The position numbers and the translations under genes were made by a program. DNA of 64,000 nt from Arenimonas sp. GDDSR-1 (GTDB lineage Bacteria > Pseudomonadota > Gammaproteobacteria > Xanthomonadales > Xanthomonadaceae), in contig NZ_JAPDUI010000017.1 of the NCBI RefSeq assembly GCF_025980345.1, positions 1 to 64,000 on the forward strand, written 5' to 3'. This document shows, piece after piece, positions 8,258 to 19,690 of the stretch (position 1 is its first letter; each line of letters begins with the position of its first letter). The notes under the pieces are model-generated. The model did not search any database. It had not been told where the DNA came from and saw only the letters and a program-made list of their open reading frames with translations.

Positions 8258-8959
8258 TTAAGCGAACAGCTTCGCTTCCGCTTCGTCACGCGGCACGATG
8301 CGCCACTGTCCGGGTTCGAGGCCGCTTAAATCCAGATTTCCGGTTCGGCTGCGGTGCAGGCTGAGCACGCGGTTGCCGGTGGCCGCGAACATGCGCCGCA
8401 CCTGATGATAGCGCCCTTCAATGAGTGTCAGCCGGGCATGACGGGCGTCGATAGTTTCCATCACCGCAGGCGCCAAGGGCGTGGTTTCGCTTTCCAACAG
8501 CAGGGTGCCTGCCGCGAAAAGCGCGGCTTCGTCGCCGCGCAGGTCTTCGGCCAATTCCACCTCGTACACTTTCGGCAACTCGGCTTTCGGGGAAATAATG
8601 CGGTGCAGCAGCTGGCCGTCATCGGTCAGCATCAAAAGACCGGAGGTGTCGCGGTCGAGCCGGCCGACCGTGCTCAGTACCGGATTGCGGTAACGGAAGC
8701 GCTCCGGCAATAAATCGTAGACCACGCGCCCGGGATCTTTGGTCGAGCAGGTGTACCCGATCGGCTTGTTGAGCAGGATCAGAACCCCTTGGGCGGGATC
8801 GATCGGCTCGTCGTCCACCAGCAGATCCTCGTGCGTGTAGGCGTCGTCCAGACCGACGGTGCTGCCGTCACGCCGGGTCAGCCAGCCGTTACGGATCAGC
8901 CGGGTCACGTCCTTGCGTGACCCGTAACCGAGATTGGCCAGCAGCTTGACCAGCTTCAC
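8258..8959 (-). CDS. rsuA: 16S rRNA pseudouridine(516) synthase
   Basis: 233 aa. An N-terminal S4 RNA-binding domain (KLLANLGYGSRKDVTRLIRNG) is followed by the RsuA/RluB-type catalytic domain with the signature GRLDRDTSGLLMLT, whose second Asp is the catalytic residue. The RluB-type KPIGYTCSTKD and the late GRYHQVRRMFAA block are present. RsuA isomerises U516 of 16S rRNA during 30S assembly. The start is a GTG. The gene lies 18 bp downstream of the M28 peptidase gene on the same strand and probably shares its transcript. Confidence 0.9.
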   Translation of the reverse strand: MKLVKLLANLGYGSRKDVTRLIRNGWLTRRDGSTVGLDDAYTHEDLLVDDEPIDPAQGVLILLNKPIGYTCSTKDPGRVVYDLLPERFRYRNPVLSTVGRLDRDTSGLLMLTDDGQLLHRIISPKAELPKVYEVELAEDLRGDEAALFAAGTLLLESETTPLAPAVMETIDARHARLTLIEGRYHQVRRMFAATGNRVLSLHRSRTGNLDLSGLEPGQWRIVPRDEAEAKLFA

Positions 8960-8977
8960 GCGCGAAATCCGCGAAAA

Positions 8978-10633
8978 TCAGTCACCCTTGCGCTCGGAGG
9001 CGCTCTGGTCGCGGGCACCGCGGAATTCGGAATCCACCGACCAGTTCGGCCAGTCGTTCGAATTGGCCAGATCGCGGCCCAGGGTGTACAGGATTTCCAG
9101 ATCACGGCTCATGCCTTCGAAGCTCCAGCCGGCCTGCCATTCATCCGCCGGTTGGTGATAACGCGCCGTGGTGTAATCGACCTCTTCCTTGTCGCCGGCC
9201 GCCTTGCCGCCGACCAGAAGGTCATCGCCGCTGCCGAAGGAAATCGCCGGCACGCCGCGCTTGGCCATCGGGAAGTGATCGGAGCGGAAGAAGTGACCCG
9301 CTTCCGGCTTCGGATCCGGCGAGTAGGCGACGTTCCATTTCGCGGCCGTGGCCACCAGACGGTCGAGCAGTTCGAGTTTGGCGCTGCCGGAGATGTTGAA
9401 GTTGCGCGCCTTGCCGCCTGGGCTGAGCGCGTCCATGTTGATCATCGCGACGGTTTTACCGAGCGGGAACACCGGATTGGCGGCGTAGTATTCGGAACCG
9501 AGCAGTCCCTTTTCCTCGGCGGTCACCGCCAGGAACACCACCGAACGGTGGGTTTTCGGAGCCTTGCCGTAAGCGCGCGCCAATTCCAGCATGGCCGCCA
9601 GACCGGTACCGTTGTCGACGGCGCCGTTGTAGATGGTATCGCCCTTGGCATCGGGCGCGCCGACGCCGAGGTGATCCCAGTGACCGCTGTAAATCACCGT
9701 GTGCTTCGGATTCTTGCTGCCTTCAAGGCGGGCCACCACGTTCTGCGAGGTGATGGTCTGGGCATTGACGGCGTAATCGGCCGAGAAGCTGACGCCCTTG
9801 AGCGTGACCGGCTTGAAGCCCGGTGTCTGCGCCTGCTTTTTGAGGGTGTCGAAGTTCAGACCGGCCTGTTTGAACCAGGCCACCGCGGTATCGCGCTGGA
9901 TCCAGGATTCGAGCGGGGCATGCGATTTCTGCGGTTCCTGGCGGACGATATCGAACATGACATTGGTGTTCGAGTTCTTCACGGTCGGCCAACCGTAAGA
10001 GGCCGGCGCGGTTTCATGCACGATCATGGTGCCGATCGCGCCCTGACGGGCCATTTCCTCGAACTTGTAGGTCCAACGGCCGTAGTAGGTCATGGCCTTG
10101 CCGCCGAACGCGCCCTGACCGGTTTCGAAATCCGGGTCGTTGATCAGCACCACGGCGATTTTGCCTTTCAGGTCGACGCCTTTGAAATCATCCCAGTTGC
10201 GTTCCGGCGCTTTGACGCCGTATCCGACGAACACCAGCGGCGCATCCTTGATGGCGACCGCGGTCTGCCCGTTCATGGCGGCGCGGATGGCGATTTCATT
10301 GCCCTGCTGCAGCGGCTTGGCTTTGCCGCCGAGCGACACCGAGGCCTGCACCGGGCCTTTGATTTCGAAGCGACCGAGCGGCACGGCCTGCGTCCACAGG
10401 CGTTTGCCGTTCTTGCTGTCGCCGCCCGGCTGCAGGCCGGCGGCCTTGAACTGCTCGATCAGGTAAGCGACGGTTTTTTCCTCGCCGGCGGTGTTCGGGC
10501 CGCGGCCTTCGAAGGCATCCGAAGACAGCGTCTTTACATGCTGGGAAAGTCGCTGTGCATCGAATGACGGCGTGTCGGCGGCGCCGGCGGTGCCGGCGGC
10601 AAGGAGTGCAATCAGAAGTACGGGCTGTTTCAT
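8978..10633 (-). CDS. Secreted M28-family metallopeptidase with PA domain
   Basis: 551 aa. A Sec signal peptide (ends AGTAGAAD) is followed by a protease-associated domain (around residues 100-250) inserted in an M28 zinc-aminopeptidase fold. Metal ligands are visible: SGHWDHLGVG (about residue 316), the Asp of GAVDNGTG, the catalytic Glu pair in VTAEEKGLLGSEYY (about 371) and a late HFFRSDHFPMAKRGVPA block. The enzyme would release N-terminal residues from peptides in the periplasm or outside. GAGAGG precedes the ATG at ideal spacing. It follows aceE by 24 bp; no functional link to pyruvate dehydrogenase is evident. Confidence 0.9.
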   Translation of the reverse strand: MKQPVLLIALLAAGTAGAADTPSFDAQRLSQHVKTLSSDAFEGRGPNTAGEEKTVAYLIEQFKAAGLQPGGDSKNGKRLWTQAVPLGRFEIKGPVQASVSLGGKAKPLQQGNEIAIRAAMNGQTAVAIKDAPLVFVGYGVKAPERNWDDFKGVDLKGKIAVVLINDPDFETGQGAFGGKAMTYYGRWTYKFEEMARQGAIGTMIVHETAPASYGWPTVKNSNTNVMFDIVRQEPQKSHAPLESWIQRDTAVAWFKQAGLNFDTLKKQAQTPGFKPVTLKGVSFSADYAVNAQTITSQNVVARLEGSKNPKHTVIYSGHWDHLGVGAPDAKGDTIYNGAVDNGTGLAAMLELARAYGKAPKTHRSVVFLAVTAEEKGLLGSEYYAANPVFPLGKTVAMINMDALSPGGKARNFNISGSAKLELLDRLVATAAKWNVAYSPDPKPEAGHFFRSDHFPMAKRGVPAISFGSGDDLLVGGKAAGDKEEVDYTTARYHQPADEWQAGWSFEGMSRDLEILYTLGRDLANSNDWPNWSVDSEFRGARDQSASERKGD

Positions 10634-10657
10634 GGAAACCTCTCGGTTGTGCCGGCG

Positions 10658-13339
<2,682 letters not shown>

Positions 13340-13384
13340 AGCGTTTTCCAGGTTCTCGTATTTTCAAGTCGGGGTTCGGTCGGG

Positions 13385-15664
13385 TCAGGCGCCGCGTTGC
13401 TCGCGGATCTGCGCTTCGACGGCGGCGATGGCGGTCATGTTGACCACGCGTCTTACCGTCGCGGACGGGGTCAGCACATGCACCGGCTTGGCCATGCCCA
13501 TCAGAATCGGACCGATGCCGATGCCGTCGGTCATGACCCGGGTCAGGTTGTAGGCGGTATTGGCGGCGTCCATGTCCGGCATCACCAGCAGATTGGCGGC
13601 TCCGGTCAGGCGCGAATCCGGGAACAGGCGGTCGCGGATCTCCGGACGCAGGGCGGCATCGACATGCATCTCGCCCTCCACTTCCAGCCGTGGCGAGCGG
13701 GCCAGAATGAGCTGCAGGGCTTCACGCATTTTCTTCGCGCTGGCCGCTTCCGAGGAGCCGAAGTTCGAATGGCAGACCAGGGCGACTTTCGGATTGATGC
13801 CGAACAGACGCAGACGGAACGCCGCCTGCAAGGCCGCTTCGGCGATCTGCTCGGCGCTCGGGCAATGCTGGACGTGGGTGTCGGTGAAGAACAGCGGACC
13901 CTTGTCGCTGATCACCACCGACATCGCCGATACCGCGCTGACCGCCGGATCGACGCCGATGACATCGATGACATGCTTGAGTTTGCCGGAGTATTTGCCG
14001 ACGATGCCGCACAGCATGGCATCGGCTTCGCCGCGCTTGACCATCAGCGCCGCGACCACGGTGCCGCGCGAACGCACGATGGCTTTGGCCGCCGGCGGAC
14101 TGACGCCTTTGCGCGCCATGATCTGCAGATAATGCTGCCAATAATCGTTGAAGCGCGGATCGTCGTCGAGGTTGGTCAGGTCGAAATCGACGCCCTGTTT
14201 CAGGCGCAGGCCGAGCTTTTCGATGCGGCGTTCGATCACCGCCGGACGGCCGATCAGGATCGGGCGGGCCAGGCCGTCATCGACCACGGTCTGCACGGCA
14301 CGCAGCACGGTTTCCTCTTCGCCTTCGGCATACACCACCCGCTTGAGGTCGGCGCGTGCGCGCTCGAACATCGGCCGCATCAAAAGGCCGGTGCGGTATA
14401 CGAACTGCGACAGCTGTTCGCGGTAGGCATGGATGTCGGCAATGGGACGGGTGGCGACGCCGGACAGCATCGCGGCCTGCGCCACGGCCGGCGCCAGCGA
14501 GATCAGCAGACGCGGATCGAAGGGACGCGGAATCAGGTAATCGGCGCCGAAACGCGGGGTTTCGCCGCTGTAGGCCGACCCCAGATCGGAGGCTTCCTTG
14601 CGCGCCAGTTCGGCGATGGCATACACGCAGGCGCGCTTCATGTCTTCGTTGATGCAGGTCGCCCCGACATCGAGCGCGCCGCGGAAAATATACGGGAAGC
14701 ACAGTGCGTTGTTGATCTGGTTCGGGTAATCGGAACGGCCGGTGCCGATGATGGCATCCGGACGCACCGCCTTGGCCGCATCCGGCAGGATTTCCGGATA
14801 GGGATTGGCCAGCGCGAAGATAATCGGGCGCTCGGCCATGGTGGCGACCATTTCCGGTTTGAGCACGCCGCCGGCCGACAGGCCGAGGAAGATATCGGCG
14901 CCTTCAATGATGTCCGCCAAGCTGCGCTTGTCGGTACGGCGTGCATAGCGGGCCTTGTCGACATCCAGGCCTTCGCGGCCCTCAAACAGCACGCCATCGC
15001 GGTCGATGGCCAGGATGTTTTCCGGCTTCAGGCCGAGCGCGACCAGCATGTCGAGGCAGGCGATGCCGGCAGCGCCGGCGCCGCTGGTGGCCAGCTTCAC
15101 GTCTTCGATATTCTTTCCCGCGACATGCAGGGCATTGATGACCGCGGCGCCGACGATGATGGCGGTGCCATGCTGGTCGTCATGGAACACAGGAATCTTC
15201 ATGCGCTCGCGCAGCTTGCGTTCGACCTCGAAGCATTCCGGCGCCTTGATGTCTTCCAGATTGATGCCGCCGAAGGTCGGCTCCATGCTGGCGATGATGT
15301 CGACCAGCTTGTCCGGATCGTTTTCATCGATTTCGATGTCGAACACATCGATGCCGGCGAACTTCTGGAACAACACGCCTTTGCCTTCCATCACCGGCTT
15401 GCCGGCCAGAGGGCCGATATTGCCCAGACCGAGCACGGCGGTGCCGTTGGTGACCACGGCCACCAGATTGGCACGGGCGGTCAGCGAAGAGGCTTGGCCC
15501 GGATCGGCCACGATGGCCTCGCAGGCATGCGCCACGCCCGGCGAGTAGGCCAGGGCCAGATCGCGCTGGGTCACCATCGGCTTGGTGGCGCTGACCTTGA
15601 TCTTGCCGTACGGCGCCATCCGGTGGTAATCGAGTGCCGCTTGCTTGAAATCTTCTTCAGACAT
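13385..15664 (-). CDS. maeB: NADP-dependent malic enzyme-phosphotransacetylase fusion
   Basis: 759 aa. The N-terminal malic-enzyme domain has [12 protein letters not shown], the metal-site region [12 protein letters not shown], and the nucleotide-binding [13 protein letters not shown]. The C-terminal half (from about residue 430) is a phosphotransacetylase-like domain ([10 protein letters not shown], then [13 protein letters not shown]-type ending). In MaeB proteins the latter domain senses acetyl-CoA and usually has no transferase activity. It oxidatively decarboxylates malate to pyruvate with NADP. GGAAGCGGAA precedes the ATG. It heads the maeB-aceE-M28-rsuA run. Confidence 0.96.
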   Translation of the reverse strand: MSEEDFKQAALDYHRMAPYGKIKVSATKPMVTQRDLALAYSPGVAHACEAIVADPGQASSLTARANLVAVVTNGTAVLGLGNIGPLAGKPVMEGKGVLFQKFAGIDVFDIEIDENDPDKLVDIIASMEPTFGGINLEDIKAPECFEVERKLRERMKIPVFHDDQHGTAIIVGAAVINALHVAGKNIEDVKLATSGAGAAGIACLDMLVALGLKPENILAIDRDGVLFEGREGLDVDKARYARRTDKRSLADIIEGADIFLGLSAGGVLKPEMVATMAERPIIFALANPYPEILPDAAKAVRPDAIIGTGRSDYPNQINNALCFPYIFRGALDVGATCINEDMKRACVYAIAELARKEASDLGSAYSGETPRFGADYLIPRPFDPRLLISLAPAVAQAAMLSGVATRPIADIHAYREQLSQFVYRTGLLMRPMFERARADLKRVVYAEGEEETVLRAVQTVVDDGLARPILIGRPAVIERRIEKLGLRLKQGVDFDLTNLDDDPRFNDYWQHYLQIMARKGVSPPAAKAIVRSRGTVVAALMVKRGEADAMLCGIVGKYSGKLKHVIDVIGVDPAVSAVSAMSVVISDKGPLFFTDTHVQHCPSAEQIAEAALQAAFRLRLFGINPKVALVCHSNFGSSEAASAKKMREALQLILARSPRLEVEGEMHVDAALRPEIRDRLFPDSRLTGAANLLVMPDMDAANTAYNLTRVMTDGIGIGPILMGMAKPVHVLTPSATVRRVVNMTAIAAVEAQIREQRGA

Positions 15665-15687
15665 TTCCGCTTCCAGAATCGAGCACG

Positions 15688-15710
15688 GTTAGTGCTAACG
15701 CTCTATTGTA
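15688..15710 (-). promoter_or_regulatory. Candidate maeB promoter -10 with overlapping palindrome
   Basis: On the minus strand a TACAAT -10 box (15705-15710) is followed within the likely start-site region by GTTAG-TG-CTAAC (15688-15699), an inverted repeat also flanked by AGCAC/GTGCT. No good -35 was found, so the promoter may need an activator. The palindrome could be an operator. Confidence 0.4.
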
Positions 15711-15751
15711 CCCAATGCCGGTCGAAACCGGCTTAATCCGGCCCTAACCGC

Positions 15752-16822
15752 TTATTTCCGCCCGTATTTATCCTTCACGTGGCGTTTGACCCGGGCGCTC
15801 AGCGCCTTGTCCGAAGCGCGCCGGTCGGCCAGGGTCATGGCGGCCGCGTCACGCTCGTCTTTCAGCTTGCAGTAGTGCTGGTAGCGCTCGAGCGTCAGCC
15901 GGCCCTCGGCAATGGCCGCCTGCACCGCACAGCCAGGTTCGTTGCCGTGGCTGCAGTCGCTGAACCGGCACTGTCCCGCCAAGGTGGCGAATTCGGCGAA
16001 CATGCCCTCGTCGAAGCGCTCGTCGCCGCTGAGCTTGAGCTCGCGCATGCCGGGCGTATCGATCAGACAGCCGCCCTGCGGCAAGGCAATGAGCGCCCGG
16101 TGCGTCGTGGTGTGGCGGCCTTTGGCATCGGCCTCGCGCACGCTGCGGGTTTTCATCTTCTCAGTTCCGAGCAGGGTGTTGGTCAGCGTCGATTTGCCGG
16201 CACCTGACGAGCCTACCAGTACCGCCGATTTGCCCGGGGATAAATACGTATGCAGGACCGCGGCTTCTTCGGGGCTCTTGGCATTGAGCGCATGCACCGG
16301 AATACCGCCCTCGGCCAAAGCCGCCAGTTGCGAAATGTAAAACGCGGGATCACCGCATTTGTCGAGCTTGGTCAGCACCAGGACCGGCTTGGCACCGGAG
16401 GCGGCGATCAACAGCAGATAGCGTTCGATGCGTTTGGCGTTGAAGTCGGCGTCCATGCCGCTGACCAGCAGCACGTGATCGATGTTGGCGGCGATCAGCT
16501 GCTGCTGGAAATGCTCGCCGGCAGCGGCGCGTTTGAGCAAAGCATGCCGCGGCAGCAGGCCGAGAATCTGCTTGCCGGCCGCATCCAGCGCCACCCAGTC
16601 GCCGACCACGGCACGCAGCTCCGGATCGGTTCGCGGCCGCAGCCAGCCAGCCGGGGCCTGCGCGCGGAAACTGTGATCAGGGTGCTGTGCCAGTTCATAG
16701 CCGCTGCGGTGCTGCGCGACGACCCGCGCCAGTTGCGCATCGGGCCAAGGCTTCAAGGCCTCGGCAATGGATTGTGCCGGCGGCCAGCCGATGGCCGCGA
16801 AATCGGAATTGGGAACGGTCAC
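15752..16822 (-). CDS. rsgA: Ribosome small-subunit-dependent GTPase A
   Basis: 356 aa, starting at a GTG. An OB-fold N-domain is followed by the circularly permuted GTPase with G4 (LTKLDK) before G1 (GSSGAGKST, about residue 206) and G3 (DTPGMREL), as is diagnostic for RsgA/YjeQ. A C-terminal zinc site is seen in CRFSDCSHGNEPGC. It promotes late maturation of the 30S subunit. Its start codon overlaps the nnrD stop in GTGA, so the two are translationally coupled. Confidence 0.96.
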   Translation of the reverse strand: MTVPNSDFAAIGWPPAQSIAEALKPWPDAQLARVVAQHRSGYELAQHPDHSFRAQAPAGWLRPRTDPELRAVVGDWVALDAAGKQILGLLPRHALLKRAAAGEHFQQQLIAANIDHVLLVSGMDADFNAKRIERYLLLIAASGAKPVLVLTKLDKCGDPAFYISQLAALAEGGIPVHALNAKSPEEAAVLHTYLSPGKSAVLVGSSGAGKSTLTNTLLGTEKMKTRSVREADAKGRHTTTHRALIALPQGGCLIDTPGMRELKLSGDERFDEGMFAEFATLAGQCRFSDCSHGNEPGCAVQAAIAEGRLTLERYQHYCKLKDERDAAAMTLADRRASDKALSARVKRHVKDKYGRK

Positions 16823-17706
16823 GCGTCCAGCGCCTTCCAGGCCACCGGCAGGGCGTCCAGCACATCACCGGCGGTCATCCCGGGCGCGCTCAGCGCCTCA
16901 CAGGCCAATTCCCCGGCGATGCCATGCAACCACACCCCGAAGCGGGCGGCTTCAAAGGGCGCAATGCCCTGCGCGGCGATTGCGGCAATGACGCCGGACA
17001 GCACATCACCGGCTCCGGCGGTGGCCAGACCGGGACTGCCGCTGGCATTGAGGTCATGGCGGGTACCGTCCGTGATTCGGCTGCGATGCCCTTTCAGAAC
17101 CAGCACGGCATGACGGTCGCGGGCAAAGGCATCGACTGCCGCTTCGAATTCAGGACGGCTCGCCGGCGTGCCGGCGTGCAGGCGCCGCATTTCCCCGGCA
17201 TGCGGGGTCAGCAGACGCGGCCCGGCCGGCCGCTTGAGCCGGTCTTCGGGAATTTCAGCCAGGGCGTTCAGACCATCGGCATCCAGCAACAGGGTGCGTG
17301 GAAAATCGCGCCACAATGCCAGCACCAGATCCAGCAGTACCGGCGAGCGTCCCATGCCCGGACCGCAAACCACGACATCGGCACGCTGGACCAACGCCAA
17401 GAGGCCCGCGAGCGCCGAGCCCTCGAAGCAGCCGCCGTCCGCTTCCGGAAGGCCATGCACGATCAGGGCCGGATCGAATCCGGCGACCGTGGCCGCCACC
17501 GACTGCGGCACCGCCACTTCCACCACCCCAGCTCCGGCACGCAGCGCGGCCATGCCGGCCAAAGCCGGCGCACCGGCCATGGAACGGCTGCCGCCAATGA
17601 CCAGCACCCGGCCGAAGTCGTATTTGTGGCAATCGGCCGGCCGATGCAGCAGGCGCTTGGCAACGGCGAGCAACTCGGGCGGCAGGGGATGCGCGTTCTC
17701 GGTCAT
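16819..17706 (-). CDS. nnrD: ADP-dependent NAD(P)H-hydrate dehydratase
   Basis: 295 aa from ATG 17706 (MTENAHPLPPEL); the 504-aa ORF in the track extends into the divergent SGNH gene and is not real. Carbohydrate-kinase-like fold: GGSRSMAGAPALAG near the N-terminus, VVCGPGMGRSP, LLTPHAGEMRRL, and the catalytic GAGDVLSGVIAA near the C-terminus. It repairs the damaged hydrate of NAD(P)H. Only the dehydratase is encoded; the NnrE epimerase domain fused to it in E. coli YjeF is absent here and must be a separate gene. Confidence 0.93.
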   Translation of the reverse strand: MTENAHPLPPELLAVAKRLLHRPADCHKYDFGRVLVIGGSRSMAGAPALAGMAALRAGAGVVEVAVPQSVAATVAGFDPALIVHGLPEADGGCFEGSALAGLLALVQRADVVVCGPGMGRSPVLLDLVLALWRDFPRTLLLDADGLNALAEIPEDRLKRPAGPRLLTPHAGEMRRLHAGTPASRPEFEAAVDAFARDRHAVLVLKGHRSRITDGTRHDLNASGSPGLATAGAGDVLSGVIAAIAAQGIAPFEAARFGVWLHGIAGELACEALSAPGMTAGDVLDALPVAWKALDA

Positions 17707-17793
17707 ACGCCTATGGTAACGGCATTCGACACCGGTGTTCAGTCCGGGCCGATTCCCGTTATCATCGCCGCAACCCCTTTGCCGGAATCCTCC

Positions 17794-18402
17794 ATGCTTC
17801 ATCTGCTCGCTCTCGGCGACTCGTACACCATCGGTGAGGCCGTCGCGCCCGAACAGCGCTGGGTCGAACAATGGGCCGGCCTGATGCAGGCCGAAGGCCA
17901 TGCCATGGCCCGTCCGGTGCGGGTCATCGCTCAAACCGGCTGGACCACCGATGAACTGGCCCAGGCCATCCTTGCCGCGGAACCGCTCGGCGCATGGGAT
18001 CTGGCCACCCTGCTGATCGGCGTCAACAATCAGTATCGCGGCCGCGATGTGGACAGTTTCAGCAGGGAATTCAACAGTCTGCTGGATACGGCCATGGCAG
18101 CCGTGGCCGACCGCCCGGAGCGGGTTCAGGTGTTGAGCATCCCGGATTGGGGCCAGACCCCCTTTGGCGCAACCTGTGGCCGCGACCTGAATCAGGTCAG
18201 CGCCGAAATCGATGCATACAATCTGGCCATCACCCGGCGGTGCAAGGCGCGCGGCATTGCCCTGCTCGACATCACCGCACTGACCCGCCGGCACAGCACC
18301 GACCCGCGTATGCATGCCGAGGACGGTCTGCACCCCTCGGCGGACATGTACGGCCTGTGGGCGCAGGCTTTGCTTTGCACTGGAAAGTTCGGTAGATTGT
18401 AG
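17794..18402 (+). CDS. SGNH/GDSL-family hydrolase, probably cytoplasmic
   Basis: 202 aa. Block I is LLALGDSYTIGEA with the nucleophile Ser, block III is LIGVNNQYRG and block V is EDGLHPSADMYGLWA with the catalytic Asp and His. No signal peptide is visible. Family members hydrolyse ester bonds in lipids, acylated sugars or thioesters; the substrate is unknown. It is divergent from nnrD and followed closely by a small lipoprotein gene. It is one of three SGNH hydrolases in the window, and the three are not close relatives by eye. Confidence 0.85.
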   Translation: MLHLLALGDSYTIGEAVAPEQRWVEQWAGLMQAEGHAMARPVRVIAQTGWTTDELAQAILAAEPLGAWDLATLLIGVNNQYRGRDVDSFSREFNSLLDTAMAAVADRPERVQVLSIPDWGQTPFGATCGRDLNQVSAEIDAYNLAITRRCKARGIALLDITALTRRHSTDPRMHAEDGLHPSADMYGLWAQALLCTGKFGRL

Positions 18403-18429
18403 GCATGCCTGAAAGGAGGGTTCTGCCGC

Positions 18430-18750
18430 ATGAAAGCCCCATTGATCCTATTGTCAGCGATTTGCCTCGGTGCCTGCGGCGGCACCGGCGGCACATCGAA
18501 TTCACCCAAGGAACGTGCGGCTGCCGCATGCGAAGCCGAGGCGAAAGTCCGCATCGGTGATAAAACCTACCAGCTTGATGCCGCCGCCCTGGCTCAGAGC
18601 GCCAAGCGCGTGGACGATGTCTGGGCCCTGCAGGCGCCGATCATCATCGAGCCCGGGCTGCGCGATGAAGCCAAGCAGACCCTGGAATGCAAGGTGCGCG
18701 TACAGGACGGCAAACCCGATGAAGTGACCTCCATCAACTTCATTTTCTGA
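18430..18750 (+). CDS. Small lipoprotein of unknown function
   Basis: 106 aa. The lipobox is ICLGAC, with lipidation expected at about residue 16, followed by a Gly/Thr/Ser linker. The mature part holds two further cysteines (AAACEAEAK and TLECKVRV) that could form a disulfide. No family recognised. GGAGG lies upstream of the ATG at slightly long spacing. The gene follows the SGNH hydrolase by 27 bp and is closed by a strong terminator, so the two probably form one transcript. Confidence 0.75.
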   Translation: MKAPLILLSAICLGACGGTGGTSNSPKERAAAACEAEAKVRIGDKTYQLDAAALAQSAKRVDDVWALQAPIIIEPGLRDEAKQTLECKVRVQDGKPDEVTSINFIF

Positions 18751-18768
18751 ACAACGCCCGTGGCCAAA

Positions 18769-18797
18769 GAAAACCCCCGCCATGGCGGGGGTTTTCG
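18769..18797. terminator. Bidirectional intrinsic terminator
   Basis: AAAACCCCCGCC-AT-GGCGGGGGTTTT is an almost perfect hairpin between the plus-strand lipoprotein gene and the minus-strand AMP nucleosidase gene. Confidence 0.92.
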
Positions 18798-18814
18798 CAT
18801 CCGGGCAACGCGCA

Positions 18815-19588
18815 TCAGTCAAAGCGCAGATGCTTGACCGATTTGCCGTGCCGTCGGATCAGCTTCAGGGCCTCGATGCCGATGGTGATGTGGCGCTCCA
18901 CGAAGTTTTCGGTGACTTTGCGGTCCGAGGCTTCGGTCTTGACGCCTTCGGGCACCATCGGCTGGTCGGACACCAGCAGCAGTGCGCCGCAGGGTATCGA
19001 GTTTGCGAACCCGGCGGCGAAGATGGTCGCGGTTTCCATATCGATGGCCATGCAGCGCAGCTTGCGCAGGTAGTTCTTGAATTCTTCATCGTGCTCCCAG
19101 ACCCGGCGGTTGGTGGTGTACACCGTCCCGGTCCAGTAATCGTGGTCGAGATCGCGGATCATGGTCGAAATCACGCGCTGCATGGCGAAGGCCGGCAGGG
19201 CCGGTACTTCCGGCGGCAGGTAGTCATTCGAGGTGCCCTCGCCGCGGATGGCGGCAATCGGCAGGATCAGATCGCCGAGCTGGTTCTTCTTTTTCAGCCC
19301 ACCGCACTTGCCCAGAAACAGCACGGCTTTCGGCGGCAGAGCACTGAGCAGATCCATCATGGTGGCGGCATTGGCCGAACCCATGCCGAAATTGATCATG
19401 GTGATGCCATCGAAAGTGGCGCTGGGCATGGGCTTGTCGCGGCCAACCACTTCGGCGCCGGTCAGCCGGGCGAAAGTGTCGAGATAGCCGCCGAAGTTGG
19501 TCAGCAGAATATGGCCGCCGAAGTCCTCGAGCGCCAGACCGGTATAACGGGGCAGCCAGTTGCTGACGATTTCCTGTTTGTCTTTCAT
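18815..19588 (-). CDS. amn: AMP nucleosidase, short form
   Basis: 257 aa, in the PNP/UDP phosphorylase superfamily. Visible features are the substrate-site region TMINFGMGSANAATMMDLL, LFLGKCGGLKKKNQLGD, and the C-terminal MAIDMETATIFAAGFA with the family Glu. It would split AMP into adenine and ribose-5-phosphate. It corresponds to the catalytic half of the longer E. coli Amn, without the N-terminal regulatory domain, as seen in several other lineages. AAAGGAG precedes the ATG closely. It is monocistronic and divergent from the amidohydrolase operon. Confidence 0.88.
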   Translation of the reverse strand: MKDKQEIVSNWLPRYTGLALEDFGGHILLTNFGGYLDTFARLTGAEVVGRDKPMPSATFDGITMINFGMGSANAATMMDLLSALPPKAVLFLGKCGGLKKKNQLGDLILPIAAIRGEGTSNDYLPPEVPALPAFAMQRVISTMIRDLDHDYWTGTVYTTNRRVWEHDEEFKNYLRKLRCMAIDMETATIFAAGFANSIPCGALLLVSDQPMVPEGVKTEASDRKVTENFVERHITIGIEALKLIRRHGKSVKHLRFD

Positions 19589-19605
19589 GGATTCTCCTTT
19601 GCACT

Positions 19606-19634
19606 ATTGTGCCATGCGTCGGCATTCGGGTAAA
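19606..19634 (-). promoter_or_regulatory. Candidate promoter of the AMP nucleosidase gene
   Basis: On the minus strand TTTACC, 17 bp, CACAAT. The -10 lies inside a GCAC-TATT-GTGC inverted repeat, which could be an operator. Each box matches the sigma-70 consensus at four of six positions. Confidence 0.45.
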
Positions 19635-19639
19635 AATTC

Positions 19640-19666
19640 TTGGCAGAAAGCGCCATCTGCTATACG
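19640..19666 (+). promoter_or_regulatory. Candidate promoter of the amidohydrolase operon
   Basis: TTGGCA, 15 bp, TATACG with an extended TGC before the -10. Spacing is short, but the extended -10 could compensate. It lies 25 bp upstream of the first operon gene. Confidence 0.35.
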
Positions 19667-19690
19667 GTATCCGTTCAACCGGAGATTCCC

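Noticed and set aside
9152-10567. 471-aa plus-strand ORF
   Set aside because: Antisense shadow of the M28 peptidase; no family resemblance.
16819-18333. 504-aa version of NnrD suggesting an NnrE-NnrD fusion
   Set aside because: The upstream part lies opposite the well-supported SGNH hydrolase gene and shows no NnrE motifs. The NnrD start is at 17706.
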